This document shows, in pieces, positions 17,708 to 26,700 of a DNA stretch of 64,000 bases. Every line of letters begins with the position of its first letter. The stretch's first letter is position 1. The stretch is from the NCBI GenBank assembly GCA_017539565.1, contig JAFYCS010000106.1:56120-120119 (forward strand), given 5' to 3'. The notes under the pieces were generated by a model. The model was not told where the DNA came from. It saw only the letters and a program-made list of their open reading frames with translations, and made no database searches. The position numbers were made by a program, and so were the translations under genes. Origin of the DNA: Lachnospiraceae bacterium. Its GTDB lineage: Bacteria; Bacillota; Clostridia; Lachnospirales; Lachnospiraceae.

Positions 17708-19636
17708 ATGCTTCTATCAATACAGAACGCAGACGTTTCATACGGCGGCGAGCTTATCCTCAGGGATGTGAACTTTGACATACGTGAAGGGGAGAAGCTC
17801 GCCGTTGTGGGCAGGAACGGCTGCGGAAAGACAACACTGCTTAAACTCATATGCGGCGAACTCACGCCGCAGCCAAGGGATTCTGACGATCAGCCTGTTA
17901 TAGCAAAGACCGGGGATCCGGTCATAGGCTGGCTTTCACAGATGACATTTGCGGATGAACACGCTACGCTGGGTGAAGAATTAAAGCGCGTGTTCGAACC
18001 CATACTTGAGCTTAAGCGTAATATGGATGATGCGCTGAAGCGTCTGGAACAGAGCGAAGACCACGCCCTGGCGGAGCAGTATGCCCTGATGGAGGAGCGT
18101 TTTAATTATCTGGGCGGCTACCGCTATGAGAAAGATTATGATATGCTTTACAGCCGTTTCGGCTTTCTTAAAGAGGATGAGAACAGGCCTTTGTCGGAAT
18201 TCTCGGGAGGACAGCGTACCAAGATAGCCTTCATAAAACTGCTCCTGTCAAGACCTGATATACTTCTGCTGGATGAACCTACCAACCATCTGGATATATC
18301 CACTATAGCATGGCTGGAAGATTATCTTGCGGAGTATCCCAGGGCTGTTGTGGTCGTCAGCCATGACCGCCTGTTCCTGGACCGTGTGGCAGAGACCGTC
18401 TGGGAGATAGAGCGCGGAAGGCTTAAACGCTATCCCGGTAATTATTCGGAATTCGTGCAGATGAAGAAAGAAGCGCACGATAAGCAGATGAAGGATTACC
18501 TTGCACAGCAGAAGGAGAGGGAGCGCCTGCAGGCTGTTGCCGACCGCTTTATACATAAGGCCACAAAGGCCAATATGGCTAAGTCAAAGCTCAAAGCAAT
18601 AGAGCATATGGAAGTAATAGAAAAGCCGGAGGAAGCTGATACGAGAGCTTTTCACGGCCTGTCAGAACCGGCAAGGGAGAGCGGACGCGATGTGCTGATC
18701 ACGGAAAACCTGGGTGTCGGCTATGACGAAGTCCTTTGCAAAGTGAGCCTTGTGCTCCGTAAGGGGAAGAAGCTGGGAGTTATAGGCGGTAACGGCCTTG
18801 GCAAGTCTACTTTCTTAAAGACCCTGATGGGACAGATCCCCAGAAAGAGCGGTAAATATGAGTTTGGCTACGGCGTGGACGTAGGTTATTTTGAGCAGCA
18901 GATGGCGAAGAGCATGAGCACCAAGAGCGTGCTGAATGAGTTCTGGGATACCTATCCTACGCTTACAGAGACGGAAGTAAGGAATGTGCTGGGAGGTTTT
19001 CTCTTTTCGGGTGACGATGTATTTAAGAACGTATCTGATCTGTCGGGCGGTGAGAAGGTAAGGCTGGCACTGGCCAAGATACTTCAGACCAGGCCCAATT
19101 TCCTTATACTGGATGAGCCTACCAACCATATGGATATTGTGGGCAAGGAAGCGCTTGAGGAAATGCTTTCGGACTATAAGGGAACCGTACTGTTTGTTTC
19201 ACATGACCGTTACCTGATAAGGCGTCTGGCGGATGAACTGCTCATATTCAGACCCGGCGGAGCGGAATACTTCCCCTTCGGTTATGAAGAGTTCGAGCGT
19301 CATTACGGCAGGGAAAAGCTTCTGGCTGCCGATGAAGTATGGAAGATAGAGTCGTCTAAAAACGAAGATAAAGAACCTGCGCCCGAAAAGCCCAAGAAAG
19401 GCAACCCCGGTAAAGAAAGGGCGAAAGCTGAACGCAGAGTGGCCAGACTGGAGCAGCTGATAGAGGAAAATGATATAAAGAAGGCAGAGCTCGAAGAGAG
19501 CATGGCCGACCCGGCAAATGCAAGCGACTACGAAAAGCTGCAGGAGCTGCAGAATAAACTGGATGAGCTGAATGCCCAGGCAGATGCCTATATGGAAGAA
19601 TGGGAGAGCCTGGAAGCGGAGCTTTCCGGAGAATAA
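17708..19636 (+). CDS. ABC-F family ATPase
   Basis: 642 residues. Two ATPase domains without membrane segments: P-loops GRNGCGKTT (~36) and GGNGLGKST (~360), signatures FSGGQRTK and LSGGEKVR, and Walker B LLLDEPTNHLD and LILDEPTNHMD. The linker between them (VQMKKEAHDKQMKDYLAQQ) is the P-site tRNA-interaction motif. A charged C-terminal coiled coil (about residues 565-640) resembles Uup/YdiF. These proteins act on the ribosome to rescue stalled translation or protect from antibiotics; the exact subgroup is not determinable here. Starts 3 nt after the previous stop. Confidence 0.93.
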   Translation: MLLSIQNADVSYGGELILRDVNFDIREGEKLAVVGRNGCGKTTLLKLICGELTPQPRDSDDQPVIAKTGDPVIGWLSQMTFADEHATLGEELKRVFEPILELKRNMDDALKRLEQSEDHALAEQYALMEERFNYLGGYRYEKDYDMLYSRFGFLKEDENRPLSEFSGGQRTKIAFIKLLLSRPDILLLDEPTNHLDISTIAWLEDYLAEYPRAVVVVSHDRLFLDRVAETVWEIERGRLKRYPGNYSEFVQMKKEAHDKQMKDYLAQQKERERLQAVADRFIHKATKANMAKSKLKAIEHMEVIEKPEEADTRAFHGLSEPARESGRDVLITENLGVGYDEVLCKVSLVLRKGKKLGVIGGNGLGKSTFLKTLMGQIPRKSGKYEFGYGVDVGYFEQQMAKSMSTKSVLNEFWDTYPTLTETEVRNVLGGFLFSGDDVFKNVSDLSGGEKVRLALAKILQTRPNFLILDEPTNHMDIVGKEALEEMLSDYKGTVLFVSHDRYLIRRLADELLIFRPGGAEYFPFGYEEFERHYGREKLLAADEVWKIESSKNEDKEPAPEKPKKGNPGKERAKAERRVARLEQLIEENDIKKAELEESMADPANASDYEKLQELQNKLDELNAQADAYMEEWESLEAELSGE

Positions 19637-19669
19637 AAAACAGGCCTGAATGATATCATTCAAGCCTGT
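19634..19669 (-). terminator. intrinsic terminator of tRNA-Trp
   Basis: ACAGGC.TGAATGATATCATTCA.GCCTGT stem (19640-19669, one mismatch pair), followed on the minus strand by six T. The + strand lacks a T run, so it serves the tRNA transcript. Confidence 0.85.
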
Positions 19670-19674
19670 AAAAG

Positions 19675-19745
19675 CAGGGGATGAAGGAGTCGAACCCTCT
19701 TCGACGGTTTTGGAGACCGATGTTAAACCGTTTAACTAATCCCCT
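19675..19745 (-). tRNA. tRNA-Trp (anticodon CCA)
   Basis: On the minus strand: acceptor arms AGGGGAT / ATCCCCT, D-arm region GTTAAACGGTTTAAC, anticodon loop CTCCAAA (anticodon CCA), T-arm GAGGG-TTCGACT-CCTTC and discriminator G. 71 nt without an encoded CCA tail. Flanked by a perfect consensus promoter and an intrinsic terminator, so it is transcribed alone. Confidence 0.95.
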
Positions 19746-19758
19746 AAGCACAAAGGGT

Positions 19759-19787
19759 ATTATACTTGGACAGTTTATAAATGTCAA
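19759..19787 (-). promoter_or_regulatory. perfect consensus promoter of tRNA-Trp
   Basis: Minus strand TTGACA (19782-19787), 17 nt, TATAAT (19759-19764): both boxes match consensus fully, as expected for a stable RNA gene. Confidence 0.9.
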
Positions 19788-19809
19788 GTAAGAAAATAAG
19801 GAGGAGAAA

Positions 19810-20163
19810 ATGGATAAGGGCGTTATAGATGAATTGTTTGAGGATGAGGAGAATATCACGGCATTCAGGCATTCCGATGAGGAGCTTAAGACCGTGCTGG
19901 GTGACAGCGAAAAAGATGCGGTTGCCATAATGGACCGTGTCGAAGCTATAAAGGATGAACTTAAAGACCTGCAGGCACAGCTGGCTGCAGAAGCAGATGA
20001 GCTCGAGGATCTTTATGATGATCTGGATTTTTCACAGCAGACACTCTCCGGCGGACCGGCTACAGATATCAGCGATACGGCTGAGGAATTCAGGAATGCA
20101 TCAAACGAACTGGATGTAGCTATTGACGCGCTCTCAGACATGCTGATATTCAGATTCAAGTAG
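19810..20163 (+). CDS. small acidic coiled-coil protein
   Basis: 117 residues, acidic, largely helical with a heptad-like central part (VEAIKDELKDLQAQLAAEADELEDLYDDLDF). No membrane segment or known motif. The AAGGAGGAG ribosome binding site is strong. Function unknown; the ORF lies between tRNA-Trp and the 6S-like RNA, both on the opposite strand. Confidence 0.7.
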   Translation: MDKGVIDELFEDEENITAFRHSDEELKTVLGDSEKDAVAIMDRVEAIKDELKDLQAQLAAEADELEDLYDDLDFSQQTLSGGPATDISDTAEEFRNASNELDVAIDALSDMLIFRFK

Positions 20164-20172
20164 GAAAGCAAT

Positions 20173-20354
20173 AAAAAACCGGATACCGGCTCCTGCCAAT
20201 TGACTCCTAGCCTAAGCCAGGTGGGCGACCGCAACCGAAACATCTGCCTTCCACTGAAAACTGCTGAGGCCTGGCATCCGCTTGGCAATATAGGAATCCC
20301 GTTTAAAGTACTGTAGGCTCAAAACGCAGGAACCTTTGTATGGTACCCGGAACT
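20173..20354 (-). ncRNA. ssrS: 6S-like regulatory RNA
   Basis: A ~180-nt minus-strand transcript unit with a strong promoter at one end and a T6 run (20173-20178) at the other. The RNA folds into a long rod: its 5' CCGGGTACC pairs with the 3' GGTATCCGG (20342-20350 with 20179-20187), then GGTTCCTGC with GCAGGAGCC (20326-20334 with 20188-20196), AGCCTA with TAGGCT, and an apical GCCAGG/CCTGGC, with a large asymmetric internal bubble between. Long rod plus central bubble, size near 180-190 nt and stand-alone promoter fit 6S RNA, which binds the sigma-A RNA polymerase holoenzyme. Primary sequence is poorly conserved in 6S RNAs, so the call rests on architecture; another structured RNA is possible. 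Confidence 0.55.
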
Positions 20355-20360
20355 ACTGTA

Positions 20361-20389
20361 ATTATAACGGATAAATGCCGTATTTACAA
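20361..20389 (-). promoter_or_regulatory. promoter of 6S-like RNA, TTGTAA-N17-TATAAT
   Basis: Minus strand TTGTAA (20384-20389) and TATAAT (20361-20366), 17 nt apart. Its upstream edge abuts the oppositely directed promoter of the histidine kinase (20393-20421), leaving 3 nt between the -35 boxes. Confidence 0.75.
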
Positions 20390-20392
20390 TAC

Positions 20393-20421
20393 TGTACAAA
20401 GGCCCGTTTTTCGGGTATAAT
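20393..20421 (+). promoter_or_regulatory. histidine kinase promoter TGTACA-N17-TATAAT
   Basis: TGTACA (20393-20398, 4 of 6 to consensus) and TATAAT (20416-20421) at 17-nt spacing. The -10 ends 7 nt before the ATG at 20429, so transcription should begin at about the start codon. Confidence 0.55.
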
Positions 20422-20428
20422 TAAGGGT

Positions 20429-23224
20429 ATGGGTGTGCTTATTCAGATAGTCTATGCCGCCGGAATTCTGATGTGGTTATGGACTATGTTCAAGATCAAT
20501 CAGGGAGAACCTTCCTACATTCAGAAAGGTCTTAATTTCACCGGACTGGCTGTATCGCTGGGACTAATAGGATTTTGTCTTGAGAGCGGGGCCGCAGATG
20601 CGCAGACCATGCTCATCGCTGTTCAGCTGCAGTATGTATCGCTGGGAGCCTTTATCGTGGCTCTTGTTTTCTTTTCGATCAGAGCCTGCGGGGTTGATAT
20701 CCCTACCATGTTCCGGATACCTGTGATAAGCCTTCTGGTCATACATGTATTGCTGGTCATGCTGTATCCCGGAACGGATATCCCTTACATTGAAATACAT
20801 CCGGACAGATCCGGATACTATTCAGTATATGCACCGCTGTTTAATATCGATATCGCGGTGATGACATTCATAGCCGTTTTCGGCTTCTATATAACATTCC
20901 GTTATTATCTCAACAAGATGATAGAGACAAACAAGGGCACACGCTTACTGGCGGTGGTGGAACTCATACCGGCCATAGGAGCGCTGCTTCAGCTGGCTAT
21001 GGTAAATGAACTGCCCTGTACTATCGTGATATTTTTCATACTCATTTCCTGGGGACTTGTGGTGCTTCTGGTCTTCCGTTACCGTATGTTCGACTCAATG
21101 ATAATGGCAAGGGACGATATCATAGAGACTATAGAAGAAGGCTTTGTTGTGGTAGATTCCATGGGCAGGGTCCTGTTTGTTAATGAAAAAGCAAGGGAGA
21201 TATTCCCTGAGCTCAACTATGATGCCACCAGGGAAGATGTGGCAATGAAACTGAAAAGGAAAGACAGGCAGGAGCTGATAATCGGGGATAAGCATTACAT
21301 GATATCCCTTGTGCCTTTTTATGATAAGGATACATACAAAGGAACTACGATTTGGATCAACGATAAGACAGAAGAGCATCTGTTTACGGAAAGGCTTACC
21401 CGTCTTAAGGATGAGGCGGAAGCGGCAAACCAGGCGAAGTCCGTATTCCTGGCTAACATGAGCCATGAGATAAGGACCCCCATGAATGCCATAATAGGTA
21501 TGACGGAGCTGATACTCAACGATAATATCAACAGCCACGTTGAGGAGAATGCCAACAATATACGTAATGCCAGCAACACCCTGCTGTCCATAATAAACGG
21601 TATACTGGACTTTTCAAAGATAGAGACCGGCAAGGTGGAAACTGCAGTAACGGAATATAACCTGGGCCTGGTGATCAAAGATATCTGCAATATGATATCA
21701 CTGCGCCTTGCGGATAAGAACGTGGAGCTGATAGTGCACGTAAAGGAAAGCCTGCCATCCAGATTCCTGGGGGATGAGACACAGGTAAGACAGATCTATT
21801 CCAACATACTGACGAATGCGGCCAAGTATACAAAGCGCGGATACATACGTGTTAATGTCGACTGGGAAGAAGGGGAAGACGAGCTGGCGCTCATAAAGGT
21901 ATCTGTTGAAGATACGGGAAGCGGTATAAAAGAAGAGAGCCTGCCTACATTGTTTGACAGCTTCCAGCGTGCGGACATGATCAAGAACCGTACCATAGAG
22001 GGTACAGGTCTGGGACTGGCGATATGCAAGCGTCTGGTGGAAGGCATGGGCGGTGGCATATCCGTAAAGAGTACCTACGGAATAGGCAGTGTATTCTCGT
22101 TCCATTATATACAGAAGGTGGCTGATTACGAACCGCTGGGTAACTATGATTATCTGGAACTGCCTGTGCAGCCCGAGCATGAGAGAAAGAGCTTTATAGC
22201 TCCGCTGGCAAAGATACTGGTGGTCGATGACAATATTACCAATATCAAAGTGGCACAGGGTATACTGTCGATGTACCAGGTCCGTGTGGATACCGCTATG
22301 AGCGGCAGGGAGTGCCTGGAAAAACTGGAAAAGAATAATTACCATATGGTACTCATGGACCAGATGATGCCGGAGATGGACGGTATAGAGACTACGGCAC
22401 TTATACGCAGTCATAAGGATCCGGGTATAAGAAGGCTTCCGGTCATTGCTCTGACGGCCAACGCCATCAGCGGTACCAGGGAGATGTTTCTGCAGAACGG
22501 TTTTCAGGAATATATATCAAAGCCCATTGCCTTATCGGCTATGGAAGCGGTGCTTAAGAAATTCCTGCCGGCAGAGATAATCCATTATGTTGACAGGGAT
22601 GAGGAACAGGCCGATTACAGCGATGTTCAGATCAGTATCCCGGGAGTGGATCCCGAAGCCGGACTCAGGAACTACGGCGGGGAGATGGGCCGTTACCTGC
22701 AGATACTCAAGTATATCTATGATGACGGACCCGGACATATACAGCGTCTTACCGACTGCCTCACATCAAAGAACTACCGCCAGTATGTTTATGAAGTGCA
22801 TGCACTCAAAGGCCTTATGGCCGGTATAGGAGCCGCGCATCTGTCAGAGCTGGCAAGGCTTCAGGAGTATGCGGGACGTGACGGAAAAGTGGAAGTCATA
22901 GACCGTGAGGGTGCCTTCCTGATCTCGCAGTATGAGAAGATGCTGGAGGGCATCAGGGTAGCGCTTAATGATGCGGGCATGCTCAGGGAGGAGATAATAC
23001 CTATCAGGGAAGAGGAACTTTCCTGGGAAGAATTCTCAAATATGCTGCATGCGCTGCAGGGCAGCCTGGAGCTTCTGGAGCAGTCGGAAGCTTCAAGAAA
23101 GATAGACAACCTGCTTACATATCCCATGGATGCGGGGCTCCGCAGGCAGCTGCTGGAAGTCAAGAAGGCAGTTGCGGAATTTGAATATGATGAGGCACTG
23201 GAACTTATAAGGCAGTTGTTTTAG
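20429..23224 (+). CDS. hybrid sensor histidine kinase with 7TM, PAS, REC and Hpt
   Basis: About 931 residues. Order: seven hydrophobic helices (about residues 1-220, 7TM histidine-kinase input type), a PAS-like domain (IETIEEGFVVVDSMGRVLFVNEKA), HisKA with NMSHEIRTPMNAIIGM (phospho-His ~347), HATPase with DTGSG and GTGLGLAI, a receiver (ILVVDDN, phospho-Asp in VLMDQMMPEMDG ~642, LTANA, KPI), and a C-terminal Hpt domain with VHALKGLMAGIGA (~790). All phosphorelay residues are present, so it could pass phosphate to an external response regulator, none of which lies nearby. An upstream in-frame ATG (20375) lies inside the promoter, so 20429 is chosen; it has no proper ribosome binding site. Confidence 0.92.
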   Translation: MGVLIQIVYAAGILMWLWTMFKINQGEPSYIQKGLNFTGLAVSLGLIGFCLESGAADAQTMLIAVQLQYVSLGAFIVALVFFSIRACGVDIPTMFRIPVISLLVIHVLLVMLYPGTDIPYIEIHPDRSGYYSVYAPLFNIDIAVMTFIAVFGFYITFRYYLNKMIETNKGTRLLAVVELIPAIGALLQLAMVNELPCTIVIFFILISWGLVVLLVFRYRMFDSMIMARDDIIETIEEGFVVVDSMGRVLFVNEKAREIFPELNYDATREDVAMKLKRKDRQELIIGDKHYMISLVPFYDKDTYKGTTIWINDKTEEHLFTERLTRLKDEAEAANQAKSVFLANMSHEIRTPMNAIIGMTELILNDNINSHVEENANNIRNASNTLLSIINGILDFSKIETGKVETAVTEYNLGLVIKDICNMISLRLADKNVELIVHVKESLPSRFLGDETQVRQIYSNILTNAAKYTKRGYIRVNVDWEEGEDELALIKVSVEDTGSGIKEESLPTLFDSFQRADMIKNRTIEGTGLGLAICKRLVEGMGGGISVKSTYGIGSVFSFHYIQKVADYEPLGNYDYLELPVQPEHERKSFIAPLAKILVVDDNITNIKVAQGILSMYQVRVDTAMSGRECLEKLEKNNYHMVLMDQMMPEMDGIETTALIRSHKDPGIRRLPVIALTANAISGTREMFLQNGFQEYISKPIALSAMEAVLKKFLPAEIIHYVDRDEEQADYSDVQISIPGVDPEAGLRNYGGEMGRYLQILKYIYDDGPGHIQRLTDCLTSKNYRQYVYEVHALKGLMAGIGAAHLSELARLQEYAGRDGKVEVIDREGAFLISQYEKMLEGIRVALNDAGMLREEIIPIREEELSWEEFSNMLHALQGSLELLEQSEASRKIDNLLTYPMDAGLRRQLLEVKKAVAEFEYDEALELIRQLF

Positions 23225-23241
23225 TCACAAGGAGGGAAAAT

Positions 23242-23694
23242 ATGGCCGATACAAAAGAAAGTGTAAGGCAGATGATCGAGAAGTACGGTAAGGATGTAGA
23301 GGAGCTGAGCCGCTATCTGCCCTGGCTTGAGAGCAAGAAGGGCCAGGATGTGGGCGGCAAGTACGAGCCCGGAGAGGGAAAGGCCAACACCATAAGCGTG
23401 CCCACCTATGATTCCACGCTGTTAGCATTTGTAAAAAAGGTACAGAAGACGGCGTTTTACAGCAAGAATTACGTTTATGCCTACAGCCGTAACAGGATAA
23501 AAACTCCCGAAGATGAACACAGGGTCATAGACAGATGCCAGATAATGGAGCTGGAGACGCTGGGAGCGATAATCACGAGCTATTGCATGCGCGGTATGAC
23601 CAAGGCATATGTATGGACCGAAGGAGTTAAGAACGGCGTGTTCTGGCATGCGGTATCACGCATGAAGGAGCTTATAGAATTTTGGAGCGCATAA
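23242..23694 (+). CDS. conserved hypothetical protein
   Basis: 150 residues, soluble, no signal peptide. The middle TISVPTYDSTLLAFVKKVQKT and YVYAYSRNRIKTPEDE looks strongly conserved in style, with many Tyr and Arg. I recognise no named family. The ribosome binding site CAAGGAGGG is strong and the gene starts 17 nt after the histidine kinase, so the two are probably co-transcribed. A link to that kinase's signalling is a guess from position only. Confidence 0.7.
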   Translation: MADTKESVRQMIEKYGKDVEELSRYLPWLESKKGQDVGGKYEPGEGKANTISVPTYDSTLLAFVKKVQKTAFYSKNYVYAYSRNRIKTPEDEHRVIDRCQIMELETLGAIITSYCMRGMTKAYVWTEGVKNGVFWHAVSRMKELIEFWSA

Positions 23695-23695
23695 C

Positions 23696-23724
23696 TTTAC
23701 ATCAGGCACAAAGGGCGGTATAAT
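23696..23724 (+). promoter_or_regulatory. purL promoter TTTACA-N17-TATAAT
   Basis: TTTACA (23696-23701) and TATAAT (23719-23724), 17 nt apart. The leader is only ~50 nt, too short for a purine riboswitch. Confidence 0.7.
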
Positions 23725-23748
23725 TAGCTTCGTATGCCTGTAAACACA

Positions 23749-23764
23749 AATATCAATTGATATT
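23749..23764. promoter_or_regulatory. 16-bp perfect palindrome in the purL leader
   Basis: AATATCAATTGATATT, symmetric over its full length, about 25 nt after the -10 box and 20 nt before the purL start. It is a candidate repressor site; AT-rich palindromes can occur by chance. Confidence 0.35.
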
Positions 23765-23783
23765 AATCATGGAAAGGAAAATT

Positions 23784-26700
23784 ATGAGCGGCGTAAAACG
23801 TATCTATGTAGCAAAGAAAAAAGAGTATGCGGTAAAAGACAGGGAGCTTGAGCATGAGATCCCCGGATACCTGGGGATAAAAGGTGTTAAAGAGATCCGC
23901 GTATATATCCGATATGATATAGAGAATGTTTCGGAGGCTGTTTTTGAGACGGCAGCAAGGACGGTCTTTTCTGAGCCGCCCGTAGATCAGATATACTATG
24001 AAGAGATACCCGTGCCCGAAGGAGCAAGGGTCTTTGGCGTGGAATACCTGCCCGGTCAGTATGACCAGAGAGCGGATTCCGCCGAGCAGTGTATACGCTT
24101 TTTGAAGGAAGATGAAGAGCCGGTCATCCGTACGGCTGTTACTTATGTTATAAGCGGTGACATAAGCGATGAAGAGTTCGACCGTATCAAGCAGTACTGC
24201 ATCAACCCTGTGGATTCACGTGAGACAGGTATGGAGAAGCCTGCTACACTTATAACAAAATATGACGAGCCGGAAGATGTAAAGATCTTCGACGGCTTCA
24301 GCACACTTAACGAGACAGATCTTAAGAATCTTTATGACAGCCTGGGGCTGGCAATGACCTTTAAGGATTTTAAGCATATCCAGAATTATTTTGCAGGGGA
24401 GGAGAAGCGTGATCCTTCCATGACGGAGATAAGGGTGCTGGATACATACTGGTCAGACCACTGCCGTCATACTACCTTTGCTACGGAGCTTAAGGACGTA
24501 AGCTTCGGTGACGGTTTTTACCGCACACCCATTGAGACCAGCTATTTAAGCTATCTTGATACAAGGGAAGAGCTCTATAAGGACAGGGATGACAAGTTTG
24601 TCTGCCTTATGGACCTTGCGCTTATCGCAATGAAGAAACTGCGCCACGACGGTATACTTACCGATATGGAGGAGTCGGACGAGATAAATGCCTGCTCTAT
24701 AGTGGTGCCTGTTGAGATAAAGCCCGGAGACGGTATAGATCCTTATACCGAAGAGTGGCTGATAAGCTTTAAGAATGAGACACATAACCATCCTACCGAG
24801 ATAGAGCCTTTCGGTGGGGCTGCTACCTGCCTTGGCGGTGCCATAAGAGATCCCTTATCGGGACGTTCCTATGTATATCAGGCTATGCGTATCACCGGTG
24901 CTGCAGATCCCACGGTACCCGTGGCAGATACCTTAAAGGGCAAGCTCTCACAGAAGAAGCTCGTAAGGGGGGCGGCAGCAGGTTATTCATCATACGGTAA
25001 CCAGATAGGTCTGGCTACAGGATATGTCAAAGAAGTATATCACCCCAATTATGTGGCAAAGCGTATGGAGATAGGTGCCGTTATGGGTGCCGCTCCCAGA
25101 AAGAACGTTAAGCGTCTCACATCTGATCCCGGGGATATAATCATACTTTTAGGCGGAAGGACCGGACGTGACGGCTGCGGCGGTGCTACCGGATCTTCCA
25201 AGGTACATACGGAGCAGTCCATAGAGCAGTGCGGTGCGGAAGTGCAGAAGGGTAATGCGCCTACCGAGAGAAAGCTGCAGAGACTCTTCAGACGTCCCGA
25301 GGTAAGCAGGCTGATCCGCAAGTGTAACGATTTCGGTGCGGGCGGTGTTTCCGTTGCCATCGGTGAGCTGGCAGACGGCCTTACCGTGGATCTGGACAAG
25401 GTTCCCAAGAAGTATGCCGGCCTTGACGGCACAGAACTTGCGATCTCCGAATCCCAGGAGCGTATGGCAGTTGTAGTGGATCCTGCGGATGTGGCGGAGT
25501 TCATGAAATATGCGGCTGAGGAGAATCTTGAGGCTACCGAGGTTGCCGTAGTAACAAAGGAGCCCAGACTTGTCCTTAAGTGGAGAGGCAAGGATATAGT
25601 AAATCTCTCCCGCGCATTCTTAAATACAAACGGTGCACATCAGGAGTGCAGTGTATCAGTGGATATACCCGATGAGGAGAGCAGCCCCTTAAAGAAGGTC
25701 ATCAGTGAAAAGGCTGCCGAAGCACTTAAGGCAGGGGATGAAAAGAAAGCATGGACAGAACTGCTTTCAGACTTAAATGTCTGCTCACAGAAGGGCCTTG
25801 TGGAAATGTTCGATGCTTCCATAGGTGCAGCCAGCGTATTTATGCCTTACGGCGGTAAGTATCAGCTGAGTGAGACCCAGGCTATGGTAGCAAAGCTTCC
25901 CATGAACGGTACCGATTCATCCGATACGGTTACGATGATGAGCTACGGCTTTGATCCTTATGTTTCAAGCTGGAGCCCTTATCACGGAGCGATATATGCT
26001 GTACTTTCATCGATCGCAAAGATAGTTGCGGCAGGCGGTAACCATAAGGGTATACACTTTACCTTCCAGGAATACTTCCGCAGGATGAGTGAAGATCCCG
26101 CGCGCTGGAGCCAGCCTTTTGCTGCATTACTTGGTGCGTTTGATGCACAGCTGGGCTTCGGTCTGGCATCCATAGGCGGTAAGGATTCCATGTCCGGAAC
26201 CTTCAACCATATCGATGTACCGCCCACGCTGGTAAGCTTTGCGGTAGATGTGGCAAAGCAGCAGGATATAATAACAGGCGAGCTTAAGACTCCCGGGGAT
26301 GCACTGGTACTCTTCTCAGTACCCAAGGATGAGTTTGATATCCCCGTATATAAGGATACACTTGAGATATATGATCTGGTCAGCGAACTGGAGCACAAGG
26401 GCAAGGTTAAAGCTGCATACGTTGTTGATTCTTACGGTATCGCGGCAGCTGTTGCAAAGATGGGCTTCGGTAACGGACTTGGAGCAGCCATATCAGATGA
26501 TGTTACAACTGATGATCTGTTTGCAGGCAGGATAGGCGATATCATCCTTGAGATGAGCGAAGAAGATTTTGCCGCTATAAAGGATCATGAACTGAACGCC
26601 TTTATCTGGAAGATCGGAAGCGTAACTGACGGCGATCTGATCCACGGTGATGTAAAGGTAAATGCAAAAGATGCCCTTGATGCATGGGTTAAGACTCTTG

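Noticed and set aside
23725..23783. Purine riboswitch before purL
   Set aside because: Leader of ~50 nt lacks the three-way junction of ~65-70 nt plus an expression platform.
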